From Macrocybe gigantea (lineage: Eukaryota > Basidiomycota > Agaricomycetes > Agaricales > Callistosporiaceae): 64,000 nucleotides of DNA. The first letter of the stretch is position 1. Each line of letters opens with the position of its first letter. Both the position numbers and the translations under genes were made by a program. Of the stretch, positions 1 through 11,980 are shown piece by piece. Location of the stretch: positions 248,001 to 312,000 of the forward strand of contig SJRY01000065.1 of NCBI GenBank assembly GCA_011319805.1. The letters run 5' to 3'. The notes beneath the pieces were generated by a model. The model ran no database searches. It was not told the DNA's origin and worked only from the letters and a program-made list of their open reading frames with translations.

Positions 1-1500
1 TGCACTATTTTGGTTTGCTAGACAAAAGATGCTGATACCAGTCAAAGTTCTGGGGCGCACACAGTACATGATCAGCATCTGCACATAGTTTGTAGATACG
101 AACATACGGAGCAATATATTCCTAGAAACATGCATCAGCACTATTCCGTTTGTACTTCCAACTAACATCAAGACGTACTGGGAACCATTCCCAAATGAAG
201 ATAGCAATAAATATAATCCAGAAGAACTTGAAACGCTTCCTCTGCATGATGGCTGCTTGCCCTCTATGCAGTGCATCAAAGAGTTGGACCTGAGGCATCA
301 GTTGTGGGTAAACAGCAAAGGTTGGGTAGACGAGGAAGCTCCGCATGATGCCTACACCACAGACAATGAGGGTGGAGTGGAGGACAACAACTAAATAACC
401 CACCAGCAGTGCCATAGCCAATAAGTTGCGATCCAATAAGGCTAAAGGTTAAGTATCAGTAACGCCTAGGCTTGACTCTTCAAGTGACTTACGTGAAAAT
501 ACCAACAGCGGATTAGGTCGCACATTGTAATACAGATCTTGTGCAGCAAATATGCTGATGGCAAGTGCAGACGACGATGCGGTCGATGACATTATAGTGA
601 TAGCAACGTGCTCCTTGAGATCTACAGCCAATGGATCGAGATAGATCCATTGCGATTCAACATTGGAACATACTGAAAGGCCCTGGATTCATCCACCTAT
701 GGAGTCCGCAAAATTATTGCTGCAGGACAAAGAGATGTAGAAAATTTCAAACCTGCAAAAACGATTGTCTGACGTCTTAATTCGGGAATTGTCACCAGGA
801 CCAGGAATAATTTCTTCGAGGGCCTGGTAACTGTTATAGTCATTTTGAAGGTGGCAGTTTTGCTATCGGCTTGCATACCTTGCCCATAATATATGAAATG
901 ATCTAAAAAAAATATGAGAATGATTCTGAAGATTTTGAATACTGCTGACCTGCAAAAATAGTTGACTGACATAGACCTGCAAGCAAGATGAGTATTCGTA
1001 GTCACGATTAATACACAGACTCACTGTTTGAGGTCGAAAATACTGTGAGGGTCAGCTGGATTTTCTTTTTCTGCACGAGTGGGACGCACGAAAATTTGGC
1101 CGAGAACAGCCCCAAAGCAAGAAAGACCAAGAGACAAAAACCACATTCTAAACGTAAAAATGGGGAGCGTAGTGTCATCATCAAGGGAAATAAGCCGAGT
1201 AGAATAATCAGCGTCGTTTTCTATCAGATATGCAGTAAGTAGCAGAAGGGTTTAATGTTGGCCCGAGCTACCGATTGGCCTCTCCTTCCCATCTTCTCCG
1301 AGGTCAATGAGCCGTGGACCTTCGGCATAGACATCCTCAGTCGCATCCTCTGCCCTATAACCTTTCTCATCCAGGTATTCATCCTTCTCATTCATGGTCG
1401 GTGGACGGCTGGCGACTTGTATGGCATCCTTCTCGATCTTCTTCTCATCGTAATCCTGGCAGTGTGTATGCTGCCGCGCGATGCTGGATATAAGCGACAT
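1..1500 (-). CDS. OPT-family oligopeptide transporter, 5' part (gene runs off the left edge)
   Basis: Proton-coupled oligopeptide transporter of the plasma membrane or an internal membrane, OPT family. Exons on the minus strand join in frame through about ten small introns. After a charged N-terminal tail ending ERPI come the family landmarks in order: DDDTTLPIFTFRMWFL, FRPQTVYVSQLFLQ, NPGPFSDLKEHVAITIM, STASSSALAISIFAAQ, SQLIGYGTAGIMRSFLVYP, then WEWFPEYIAPTLTGIS and IFCLANQNSA at the edge. Clean splice sites include an intron at about 992-1039 and one between WEWFP and EYIAP. The start at 1500 is one of several in-frame ATGs; 1530 or the later MNEKDEY are alternatives. No frame damage was seen in the roughly 40% of the protein present here. 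The family call is firm; the exact substrate is not known from sequence. Confidence 0.88.
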
Positions 1501-2269
1501 TATACCTGGAAGGGATGAGAGCGACCTCACTCTTAGAGAGACCCCTTCTCACGCAAGAACGTCACTATTTAATGTATGCCCTCGTTAGAAGCACATGTGA
1601 CAATGAAGAGATAAGGGCACTTAATTCTCCCAAGCCTTCGAGCTGAGAGCTGCCAAGCAGAAGTTAAAATAGATAGGGCAGAATACGCAAAAGCAGGATT
1701 GGTCACCAGACTCTAGAGACACTGCCTGTATATCCACCTATGAAAAAAATAGACGAGGTAGGGCCGAGACTTCGGGAGATGAATATCTGGAACTTACGGG
1801 CCTTATAATGCACCATGTGGTGATTGAGCAGGAACTTGACGTTCGCTCTCCTTATGCAGACCTGCCATTGAATGCAACTGTCAAGATAAATTTAAAAGAG
1901 GGATTGACACATCGAAAAAACCAAGGTAATCCTTTCGTGCCACCTCCGACTGATGCTTAGGGCGCGATCTTAGAATTCCAAGAAAGTGTTGTCTTGGAAA
2001 AATATACAAATGTCTTGAATTCAGCTGTCCAAGCAAATTTTTGTCAATTGTCACTTCATCTTTGAGACTGCATGACAATTCCGTACTGTGTTATCCCTTC
2101 AAACTCAATGATCTAGGCAACACATGATGAAGCTGCGCTGAAGAATCATAGGACGACTCAGTCCTCAGTGGTCACGGTAGAATGAGTTCGGAGTTCCATG
2201 ATCCGTCAAGCCGAATTATCTGCGAGCAGCCAATAGGGCTCTCTCTATCACACGCTGCACGATTGAACC
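1501..2269. other. Intergenic region, no gene recognised
   Basis: Divergent spacer between the OPT gene and the dehydrogenase. It should hold both promoters. I see no convincing TATA box, repeat or coding stretch. Confidence 0.5.
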
Positions 2270-3233
2270 ATGTCAATGTCAACTGATGCACAACATTACG
2301 AAAACCCGACTCGTCCCTCTCGTTCTCTGCAAGGAAAAGTAGCCATCGTGACAGGAGCCGGCTCGCAATCGAGGGGCATCGGCAATGGACGAGCAGCGGC
2401 GATACTTCTTGCTGAGGCAGGCGCTAAAGTCGGCTGCGTCGATATCAACCCTGAATGGGCTGATCTGACAGTGTCGATGATTGAGCGCGAGTTCGGAGAG
2501 GGCAACGCATTTGCTGTGCAGGTCGATGTGGCGAAGGAGGAGGAGTGCAAGCGAGCGGTGGATATGACTCTGGAGAGATTCGGCAGGGTGGATATCTTGG
2601 TAAACAACGTTGGCGTGGGTGGGCCTTTGGGCACTGCGGTAGACGTCGATCCCGCTACATGGGCCCGCGGACTCGAAGTCAATGTGACGAGCATGATGCT
2701 CATGTCAAAATATGCCGTTCCTGCTATGGAGAAGAATGAAATACTCGGTATCGACGGAAGGGGAAGCATCATCAACATCTCCAGCGTAGCCGGACTCATC
2801 GGCGGAACACCCATGCTACTCTATCCGACGAGCAAGGGTGCAATCATAAACATGACAAGGGCCATGGCCGTCCACCATGCGCCCATGGGCATCCGCGTGA
2901 ATTGTGTCTGCCCCGGTATGAACCATGTGCTATTCTTGTCTTATCGACATGCCCATTCACAGACATATCATCATTTTGACAGGCATGCTGTTCACGCCGA
3001 TGCTCTATAGCCGAGGCATGGCTCCTGAAGTTCGTGAAGCTCGCAGGAAACGAAGCCTGCTGCAGACAGAGGGCAATGGATGGGATTGTGGGGCCGCTGT
3101 GCGTTTCTTGGCCAGCGAGGAAGCCAGATGGATGACTGGTGTTATCCTCCCCGTCGATGCAGGAGCTACAGCTGCTATTTCAGGTTCCATGGCAGCCATA
3201 TTCTCGACGTTGGGAACTCCTTCCGAATCCTAA
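2270..3233 (+). CDS. Short-chain dehydrogenase/reductase (classical SDR)
   Basis: NAD(P)(H)-dependent oxidoreductase of the classical SDR family, 298 residues from two exons (2270-2915 and 2983-3233; intron 2916-2982, gtatg...acag). The glycine-rich cofactor loop TGAGSQSRGIG starts near residue 28. The NNVG motif lies near 112, the catalytic Ser near 171-172 (IINISS) and the YPTSK catalytic Tyr/Lys at 185-189, followed by the IRVNCVCPG segment. The C-terminus ends with the usual FLASEEARWMTG and VDAG segment, as in 3-oxoacyl-ACP-reductase-like and dihydrodiol-dehydrogenase-like members. An Asp after beta-2 (CVDIN) suggests NAD rather than NADP preference; that is an inference. No neighbour points to a pathway. 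Confidence 0.9.
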
Positions 3234-3524
3234 TGCCATAAACCGCTCAGTTCAAAGAACAAAGACCTCAGATATCTGATTCTCACATCCGGTTATTTTA
3301 ATTTGATTTGCGTGAAAACGATAACGGATGATGGCGATGCCTCGGGATGTAGTCTCTGAGTGAATGAACAATGGTGGGGTAGTTATTTCACGCTCCTTGT
3401 TGTGACACACAAGATGTAGCGAAACACTCATCAAGGGCGTCGACTGATTTCAAGGTGAATTTTCCATACAAATATGATATGACGGGGGGGTAAACGTTAA
3501 TAACATATTTGGTCCACGGGAATG

Positions 3525-5391
3525 CTACGCGTCGGCCGCTTTCAAATGGCCTACTTCATGATGACCTACTCCCGCAGGACGGCCTTTCCGAGAACGACGA
3601 CCTTTGGAAGGGACGATGGCTTCTTCCGGATGGCTTTTCAGCCAAACCTCAAGAGCTGCAGTCGGCTCCAAGTCCCTTCGACTCAACCAATCATCGTATG
3701 CTGGCGGCCATCCCTTCCACCGAACAAGGTAGATCCATAAGCCCTTATGATGCTCGGAGGCGAGAATGCGCTCGACTGCGTATTCTTCCTCTCCGTCCGA
3801 ATTAATGATCGGCCCAGGGCACTCGAAGCTATCGCAGGCAGAATCGGTGTCTGTGAAGCATTGTAGAGCGGCTTCGCGGGCATTGATTTCATTCTGCTGA
3901 TATTTCTTCCAGACCGAGGTGATGCGGCTGCTGGTCACGAAGGCAAGACCTGTCTGTTTGAAATCTGGGATGACTGTCGTGTAAGGATCAAATAGCTGCA
4001 GACTTGTGCCATGTTCATGCCGAGGGTTCCAGACGACGGCTGTGTCTGCTGCTGCTTGGACACGAATTCGATACCGGGAATTATAGAAATGCCCACCAGC
4101 CTCTGTGACATCAGATCGATGTACAGTCAAAGACATGGCATAGGTGTGAGGCTGATATTCATAATGAACGACTCTGAGTCATACAGTACTGTCAGTAATT
4201 CCCAATACATTCAAATTCACCAAAAATAGTAGCTCACCGAGAATAGTTTACTGCCATCACAGCCGTTGGAGGTGCGCAGGAGATGTTGTGAAAAGTGAAT
4301 AATTCACCTCCAATACTGACCTTAATATCATTGTTCTCGTCTTCACTTTTTAAGAGCATGCGAGGAATACCCGAAGAGTCGATCCATCTATCAAGGTCAT
4401 CCATGATGTGTTTCGGAAATTTCTTTCGAAACAGTTCGTAAACGAGGGCGAGGCAGTGTGAAGCAGTAATATTCTCTGCATCGACGTCAGCCTGTCCTCT
4501 TGATCGCTGAGTATTTCGAGCCCAGCCAAACGACGGAGAACTGCGAGAGCCTGCAGAGTATCCCACTAAGACAAGCTTTCCGGGATCCTCAAGCTGGAAG
4601 GCATTATTCTCTCAGCATCCATATATCCTCTGAATTAGACTGCTGCTTACTCGAATACTTCGCCTCTCCTCGACTGTGTCTCGAATGATGTTATCCATAT
4701 ATCGCAATAGTGCACGGTTATGAGTGAGATGCCGAAAAACGCCCATCACAAAGTCATCACCATCGTAGAACAAAATACTCTCCTCCGGACCCACGTCGTA
4801 CTGCAACTGATTGAGGTCGACACGAAAAACTTTGCAGCGTTTACGACGTTTGTCAGGCAATTCTTGAGTTTCCAGATAGTGACGCCATTTGCCATCGATC
4901 TCATCGTTTTCGACAATCCATTTGCCGAGTTGAGGATAAATATCTGCCCTCCTAAAGGGACGAACCTGTTCCCGCTTCAGCCCTGCTTCATAGTCCTCCC
5001 TTGCTTTGTCGCTCCAGGTCAGGCCGATAGCATCCAATAACCGCACCTTCCGGTTTCTATGCTGATGGGTTATCTTCGCTCGCTCATTCCGAATCGCCTG
5101 AATGGATGAGAATCGAATTTCGCGAGTTGTCCTTTCCTGCTGTCCATGGCACTGATTGACGAGCTGGATGCCATCACGGCATTTGAACAGTTTGAAGAAG
5201 CGTGAACCGTATTTTGCCACCACTCGCTCCTCGATCATCTTCTTTAATGCACGCCGATCGGCAATGGCGTGGGCCGTCCTGAACAACTCCAGGAGCTCAT
5301 GATCATCAGACACAACCTCGAGAATGGCGAGCTCGCCAGCTGCTAAAGTTTGAGTCCTTCCGGTCGCAACGGTTCGGTGAAAAGTAGGCAT
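3525..5391 (-). CDS. Chromodomain protein with an uncharacterised N-terminal region
   Basis: Three exons (5391-4651, 4608-4238, 4173-3525) splice in frame into 586 residues; introns are 42 and 64 bp. The last about 90 residues hold a chromodomain (about 499-540): an acidic lead-in, then YAVERILASEHH, YLVRWKGWPP, YDDW and LEP, the aromatic and acidic positions typical of methyl-lysine readers. The tail after it is basic (SKGRRSRKGR), consistent with nuclear or DNA contact. The first about 400 residues show no domain I recognise; they contain a charged region (DKRRKRCK) and no transposase or integrase triad. The chromodomain could come from a domesticated retroelement integrase, but no integrase core precedes it. 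The role is probably chromatin binding, by inference from the domain only. Confidence 0.75.
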
Positions 5392-6689
5392 GAGGCCTCA
5401 TGGCACTGAGGTGCGCTCACTGTATGCCTCACGACACCACGGCAGAATCACATGTGCCAGAACGTACCGCATGTTCTATGGGATTTGGGGTATAATATGG
5501 TTTGGATATTACGAGATGCGGCCAAAAGGATATCAAACGGACATCAGAGTTATAGAGTGGTGCAGATGGAACAAAAATTCTTAATAAGAGACAAAATGTA
5601 GACCGCCAGCTTTGTCGCAGAACCTGCGAGCCATACGCCTTCACTCCACCGGCCCTTGCGGAAGAATGGCGTAAAGCAACCCAGTCCAAATCTGTTGCTC
5701 TTGCAACCAGAATCTGCAAGCCGTGTAGCTGTACCACCCATGCAAGGCAGACGAGCATCTGCATGCACGTTGGGCGAAAATGGACGTCCAGCGTATGTCC
5801 CACGGGGGTGGAGGAGGAAGCACCAACGGCATTCGAGAGCGCGAACCCGTTCATGTTAGAGTGGCCCATCACCAGAGACACCAGACATTGGTAACGAATG
5901 TAACACACCGGGGGGTGGTAGAGCTAAGCAGCTGCTAGTCGTTACACTACTTGAGCGCTTGAGCTCTTGATGTGTGTGAGCAGGAAACGCAACTCGCGGC
6001 CCTCCTAGCTCACCATCACATTACAGGAACCAGGAATCAGCGAAATCCGTGGCAGAAGCTGAAGTGATGGCAGCGATGAGGATGCTATTATGTGATGATG
6101 ATCGTTGAAGGCTGGGAGGTGGGGTGCATTGCACGTTGTGCATGAGCTGGGCTAGGAGGTGGTTGGTGGACCACAATGAGGCAAGGGAAACAACGTGAGG
6201 AGGGCATGACTCAGTCATAAGGCGCGACGGACAGATGCATGATTCTAGGCAAGCGAACATAAGCATCGGTTTTGATGAACTTGGAATGACATAGCATGAT
6301 GACGGCGCTATAGACGACTGTGGAATGGTCATAATGCGTGTGATATGGGCGAGCTTGAGAGTGGACTGCGCTGCTGGCATGGCATGCTGTCGCGGAGAAC
6401 GAAAGCTTCAGAACAGGGGGTCCTCCAAGTTGAAGAGCCAGGGCCGAATGAGCTCAGGGTCCTCAGATTGCGCATCGCCACCATCATACCGCAGTGCTGC
6501 AAAGACTCAAAGTCATCAGTGTGGGCTAACAGGCCTCAAATTTGGTTCATGCCTCCCATTCGACATTCCTTTACTTCACTTCCAACACTTTGACACGCAT
6601 TTCTCTTCCGCAATGTGAACGCGAATCGGCTACTTCACAAGACAACTCTGGACAAAAGCCCGAACCTCACACTGCAACACGGCTCATTC
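5392..6689. other. Intergenic region, no gene recognised
   Basis: Several short open frames overlap here on both strands, but none has recognisable motifs, consistent splice sites or family resemblance. I cannot support a gene. Confidence 0.45.
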
Positions 6690-9600
6690 TAACTCATTGT
6701 GCTGTCCTCTCCACAGAATTCCGACCAGTGAACCGGTTGGTCCGCAGTACCAGGGTTCATCCTTCTTCGAATTGCGGGGATTTCATCCGCATCTGACCTG
6801 CAAACGTGATCATGCCGGGAATCCTGGGAGATATCCAAGAGCTTTCGGTACGGCTCTTCATCCTTCACCACGGCAAACGTCTCTGGTGATGTCTTCGCAC
6901 ACCATAGGTTGAACGCTGTGTAATCCGAAGCAGATTCTTGCATCCCGGTGGGGTTGCGGATACCGTCTTCGTTCACGACCTTTACCGCCGCATCTGGTGA
7001 GGCCAGCGCGAAAACCATGCCAACAATCGGCAAAGGCATTTCGTCTTCATCAAAGATCTGCATGCTGACAGGGTCCATCTCGTCAAACAAAAACCACATT
7101 GCACGGTCCGTGTAGATCTCGTCAACAAGTTTCATCGTCCGCAACGAATCGCATTGGCAACTTTGCCGTACACCCAGCCGTCGGATTTTCACTTGCGCAA
7201 ATTGCAATACCATGATAAACATACGCCTCCTCTGGCAATAACGCTTTGAAGAACTCGAGCAATGGGTAAGCGCTGGTCAATCCGTTCCTCTCCCAAGCCT
7301 TGTCGCATGCCAACGTGAGCAAGACGAGAGCTACCGATTTTCCACGAGATCCTTTGTCCAGATCAGGTTGTCGAGGATGTCTCAAGAGTTTCTTAGGGAG
7401 ATCGTAACCAGGTCTTGATGTATGAAGACGACCTTCCCCGGCGAGTATCGCTTCTGCTCTCGCCCGCGCTCTTCAGCCATCCTATAGTCGAATTGAAGCG
7501 CAAGTCGGACGTCAAGACAAGCTATCGGAGATTTACGAGTGAACTGAACAATCAATGATGTTGCAAACATACCAAGTATCCATCTACCGAGTTTTCACCG
7601 GTACGGGTATGCCCGTGAAGCTTTCGCTATGCAAATTTCACAATGTCTGGTTGAACGTCCGAGTTCCCGCTCAGGTATCAAGTTCCAAACCTGAATAAGT
7701 GGAAATATAAGGAGCGGGAAGACCGGCATGCGCAAGAAATGACCTACATAGGACGACCGAACCTGACCATGTACGAATGCTGAAAGACGTCGTCGATGGT
7801 TTTCTGATTAGGAACGAGCTTGGTGGCGTTTGCCAGAATGTCGAAACCAAGCTCTAAGTATGGTGGCAATGATATCTTATCCCCTACCACTATCCGCATT
7901 AAATGGATCCAACCTCAATGGTGGCGAGAAGTGAGATATTTTGCTACTCGTAGACAGAAAGAGCGTGAAAACCGAGTGCTTCCGTAGGGCACGGAGTGCA
8001 CGTCTCAGAGTGAAGGGGGGAGGTTTTTTTGTCCAAGTCGGCAGTCGTCGCCAATTGGTGAGCTTCATCGAATGACAATGTTATGAGCGGTCCATGTTCA
8101 GGTGTGTAACGTTTTGACTTGACAAAATTGATCGACGCAGTCGCAGCGTCCTCCAGAGTATATGCCTTGCTTTGGGAAGTACATCGTCAATAGACGCAGA
8201 TGGAACGCTGCATGGACCATTACCCTGAACATTGAATGTCACGGCTCATGAAGACTGGAGAAGGTCATCGGCTTTGCTGCAGGTGGAGTCCGTGGCATAT
8301 CGGAATCGTGCTCCTCAGACATCGTTACTTCATTGTCTGGTGCATCTTCTTGAGGCAATGGTACATTACTGTCCGAAGCATCAACTTTGAAACTGATGCC
8401 CCACTGTTTGAGCTAACCATCAATCCGATTTCGGGTGCTTTGTCCTTCAAAATGAAGTCCATTTCAAGAGAAGGCTGGGTGCTGTAACAAGAAGCTGAGC
8501 AGTCGCTCAAATGTGTGGTCACTTGTCAGAAACAACATCAATGACTCACGTTATTGGCCTTCTCCACCACTCGCTTATAGAAGCTTTGTCGCATTTGGAC
8601 GTATTCCGGCTTGCCAGATAGGGAGGCCGACTGATTGATGGATATGTATTCGCGAAATTTCAATGCTATTCTCTCCAAGTCCTGTTCTTCAACGTCATTT
8701 CCAATGCCTGGTATCGACTGTCATGTTGGTTCGGGCAACAAGGTACTCTCTAGCTTCCCAGTCAGCAGGTGGGAAACCTGACAGCAGCATAATAAGTACA
8801 TCACAATGCGATCCAAAGGAAATTAGAAATGTACCGGATTCTTCATCGTTTTGAGATTGACGGGAATGACGATATGCTTCTTCGAAAGCTCGTCGACCAT
8901 TCTCGACTTGCCCGTGCCAGATGATTGCATGATGGGGAGGAGAATGGCATAGACCTCCAGATCATCTGGTTCACCCAATCGCGTCAGGAAATCTGGCGAC
9001 ATGTATCGCGACATGACTTGATATAGGTACGAGGTGGCAGATCCGCGATACCCTTCTTTCCAAATTTGATAGTAGCTGAAACACGTACAATTAAGATAAA
9101 GTGTAGATTTTGTGAAGGAAATGCAATCGCACCTGAAAGATCACCTGCATCTTCTCCGCTTTCGTCGTTGATCGCTTCCCTTTTCCTTCTCTTCCTCTGC
9201 TTTCGCATCTTTTCTTCCCCTGCCTTTCGTATAACCTCTTGGATCTCGGCTGAGAACAAGTCGCGTCAGCTTTGGTCAGGCATTTAAACATATCAAAAAC
9301 GTACGGAACTCTATGATCTTGCTGAATTTTCCAGTTTTAATACAAGCCGCGGTTGTTTCCAGATATGCTTCATTCTCAATTATTTCGAACTGCAAATGCC
9401 GACCGCGTTCGATTTTCCAGTGGAAAAGTGCGGAACTGACGGCGGGCATCAGAACCGGTATTTGAAGTCGTAGAGAGAAGCGGACTGCCAGGGTATTGGG
9501 CCGCGGCGTTCGAGATCTCTTGCAATTGCCTGATCGATATCTTCTGGTGATTGCTATAACCAGAGTCATGAATACGCCAAGAAAGAAAGACGAAGAAATG

Positions 9601-9692
9601 AACTAGACCTTGTCAGGTGCCCGAGTAACTTTCGAAGGTCGTTTCTCCTCTGGGGAAGAGGGAGCCTGACGCTTTCTGGATGAATCCTGCAT
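6690..9692 (-). pseudogene. P-loop NTPase-like protein of an Agaricomycete-expanded family, frame-damaged
   Basis: Start ATG at 9692 (MQDSSRKRQAPSS). Exons then give a charged region, a Walker A-like SSGTGKSRMVDELSK (about 8920), GFPPADWEAREYLVART (about 8780), a Walker B-like ITLSFDEAHQL (about 8080), LRRALRALRKHSVFTLFLST (about 7960), YLELGFDILANATK, ACLDVRLALQF, DKGSRGKSVALVLLTLA and PLPIVGMVFALASPDAAV near the C-terminus. This order matches a large lineage-expanded basidiomycete family that I know by pattern but cannot name; its function is unknown. Two frame changes sit near 8030 (beside runs of seven A and six C) and near 7905, so as written the gene cannot give a full protein. Either these are sequence errors or it is a recent pseudogene. 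Confidence 0.65.
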
Positions 9693-10028
9693 ATTGAAGT
9701 AGATGGGTTGCTAGTTGCTGAAGAGGGCATCGAACGAATCGCGCGGTTTAAATGAGACAGTGAGCGTTGGTATGCTCAAGGAGCATTCATCAGGACGCCA
9801 CGTTTCTAAGTCACTCACAACAATCGTGGCGTATGCGAGCGACCACGCTCAACCAGATCAATCAGAATTTTGAGACCTTTTTTCGCCACACCACATTTCG
9901 AACACCGTGCACCAGAGTGGCGACCCTTGTTGGTCCAGAGATCCCTTTCTGCCGAAGTGACTTGTCGTCTCCCTTTCGAGCCAGTTTCACATCAGATGGT
10001 CAATGCCATACTCAGTAGAAAGTAAGTA
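9693..10028. other. Spacer upstream of the P-loop gene
   Basis: Probable promoter region of the minus-strand gene starting at 9692, up to the MITE boundary. No motif is convincing. Confidence 0.35.
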
Positions 10029-10610
10029 CAGTTGATTATCTCATAATGCATATGGTCATAGTGCATAAATCTCATAATGCATGGGTTTTTGGCCGGAACC
10101 GACTTGGGCAGCAGAGGAAATGGTCCATAATGCATAACGCATAATGCATAGGCCTAGTAATGCCATTATGCATTATGACATTCACTCTCAACCCACATTT
10201 TGTGCATTTTAGATCGGGGTTTCTGCCTGGAGCGGCGTTGCTCGACGAGTTTCTTTTCCGTAATCCACCAGTATGCTCGTATTTGGTCTCCAAGTGCTCT
10301 TCTGTGCAATAAAAATGGTCAATTTCTATAATAAGGCCATTGATCCAAATTATGTAATCATGTGGTACCGTATTCTACTCTGCAGAAGGAAAACGTGGTA
10401 CATGTAGTTGTACATTACTATGCAGAAGCAATCGAGCATGAAATAGACATCAGCTTTTCAAGTTTCTTGCATTCCCGTCTTCACATGCCGAGAGATGGTT
10501 TAGATGTCACGCATTGTCACATACTGTGACAGAATGTACTCTTGCATAAATCTCATAATGCATAGGCTGGACGCTGGTCCCAACGCTATGCATTATGAGA
10601 TAATCAACTG
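10029..10610. mobile_element. Non-autonomous mariner/Tc1-type element (MITE), 582 bp
   Basis: Perfect 24-bp terminal inverted repeats begin CAGTTGATTATC at 10029-10052 and end with the complement at 10587-10610. The element is flanked on both sides by TA (10027-10028 and 10611-10612), the target duplication of the Tc1/mariner/pogo superfamily. The identity of the two ends continues outward through TA to GTA/TAC. The interior has no coding capacity and repeats the block TCATAATGCAT several times in both orientations; for example GCATAAATCTCATAATGCAT occurs near 10063 and again near 10545. It should depend on a transposase encoded elsewhere. Confidence 0.85.
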
Positions 10611-10612
10611 TA

Positions 10613-11514
10613 CAAGATATCCATCTGGTTGAAGCGTTCGTCTTTGAACACGCCGCTATGCCGTGGAAACATGAAGATCGATATCATTGCTGTAGAGATT
10701 GGATCGACCATTCCAATTCGTGGCGCGGTCATTCCCTTTTCAAATCACGAACAGCCAAAACTCACCCATATGCATCGATATCATACTACAGAACCAAAAA
10801 GGCCATTAAGCTCGGATGGGAAGACGTCGAGCTCGCCATAGCAGGTGACGAACACGATAGCTTCTTTTTTTTTGTACCCACTGGTACTGATCGCCCAGAG
10901 TAGCTCGTCTATCACAGAGGCCATTTCGTTGGGACCGCCAACAGCATCACCAGCACTGGCCACTTGGTGGGCTTTCTTTGAATCATCATAGCCTTTATGT
11001 TCGGGAGCAAGCAACTCACCGGGCACAATCCAACATTTACCCGCAACGCAGATTATATCCAGAGCATCAAAGCCGGCGACGATGAGTACAAAGTAGCAAG
11101 CCCCTCCCCACCAACGTGATAGTCAATGCTCAAGTTCTCAGCACGGTTTCTGCTGACCGTGATCGAGCAGGAAATGATGCTGAGTGCAATGGGCTCGTTC
11201 TCTCCCTTGTCGAGCTATTGGATAATGTCTGTACGAAAATCGCGCCGAGGCGATGTTCAGGAGCGTGTCGGAATCTTGATCATGGGCCCGCTCCTGTGTT
11301 CGTCGAACTGTCAAAGCCCAACCCGTTCTCAAAGACGTCTACTGCCTATCTCTCCGCGGATGGATCGAAGAACAGGCGTCCCTAACTCCTTTTCAAGCTC
11401 CGTCCAGGCTTTTGACAACAGCTCTCGACAGCTCGGCCGCTTAGCCAAGGTGAGACACTGGCACATGACCCACTTCCGCTTCACGACTCCAACAAATGCC
11501 TCACAATACGTCAC
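10613..11514. other. Region between the MITE and the metallothionein gene
   Basis: Contains fragmented open frames on the minus strand (for example a 10781-11026 stretch containing DDSKKAHQVASAGDAVGG) that look weakly coding but cannot be joined into a gene with credible splice sites. It could be a decayed gene. The promoter of the metallothionein gene occupies the right end. Confidence 0.35.
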
Positions 11515-11572
11515 TGCGCTCGGTGCGGATAAACGGAGACGAATCTGGAACACACCCGAGCGCATATATAAA
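11515..11572 (+). promoter_or_regulatory. Core promoter of the metallothionein gene (TATA, possible metal-response motif)
   Basis: A TATATAAA box lies at 11565-11572, about 83 bp before the ATG. Upstream, TGCGCTC at 11515-11521 fits the animal-type metal-response core TGCRCNC. That match is short and may be chance, so only the TATA box is well supported. Confidence 0.5.
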
Positions 11573-11654
11573 CCCCTCCCTCTCTCCTCTACGCCGAGGT
11601 CTCATCTCGTTCTGTCCCACCACTACTTGAAAACTTTATCACTGTCACATAACA

Positions 11655-11980
11655 ATGGCTACTGACTGCACCTGCCAGACCAACTGCGGGTACGTTGCGT
11701 TTCTTCTCGTCGTTTATCGTCGTCGCCGACGTCGTCATCCGTGTCTGACTCTTCCTGTGCTCTTCAGCGCCTGCGGCCCCTCGGGCACCGGCTGCTCCTG
11801 CCCCAAGAACAAGTGCAACTGCAACAACTGTGTCAACAAGGTCCACACTGCCAACGTGCGTCCCGAGACACTTCCTCCACTTTTTGACGACGTGACCCGA
11901 ACCGCTCCTTTGTAGTGCACCTGCTCCGGCTCGGGTGACAGTGTGGCTGCGCGACGAGCGACAAGCCTTGCACGTGTTAA
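11655..11980 (+). CDS. Small cysteine-rich metallothionein
   Basis: Cytosolic metal-chelating protein, probably copper or zinc/cadmium buffering. Exon 1 is 11655-11689, intron to 11767, exon 2 11768-11855. It reads MATDCTCQTNCGACGPSGTG, then CSCPKNKCNCNNC, all C-x-C or C-x2-C spacing. Exon 3 is ambiguous. An acceptor at 11941 (gacag) gives an in-frame end CGCATSDKPCTC with a stop at 11978-11980, making 53 residues with 13 Cys. An earlier acceptor at 11915 (tttgtag) adds CTCSGSGDS but shifts the frame and loses the Cys-rich tail. The gene is convergent with the neighbouring reductase, and both fit metal homeostasis. The family call is very likely; the last exon needs transcript data. Confidence 0.85.

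Noticed and set aside
697..1005. Open frame of 102 codons as a separate small gene
   Set aside because: It reads through introns of the OPT transporter gene; the conserved residues lie in another frame after splicing.
5429..5908. Minus-strand frame of 159 codons near the chromodomain gene
   Set aside because: Three overlapping frames are open here and none shows a recognisable domain.
10029..10610. Repeated TCATAATGCAT blocks as a CRISPR-like or centromeric array
   Set aside because: Blocks occur in both orientations with irregular spacing inside terminal inverted repeats and TA duplications, which is a transposon.
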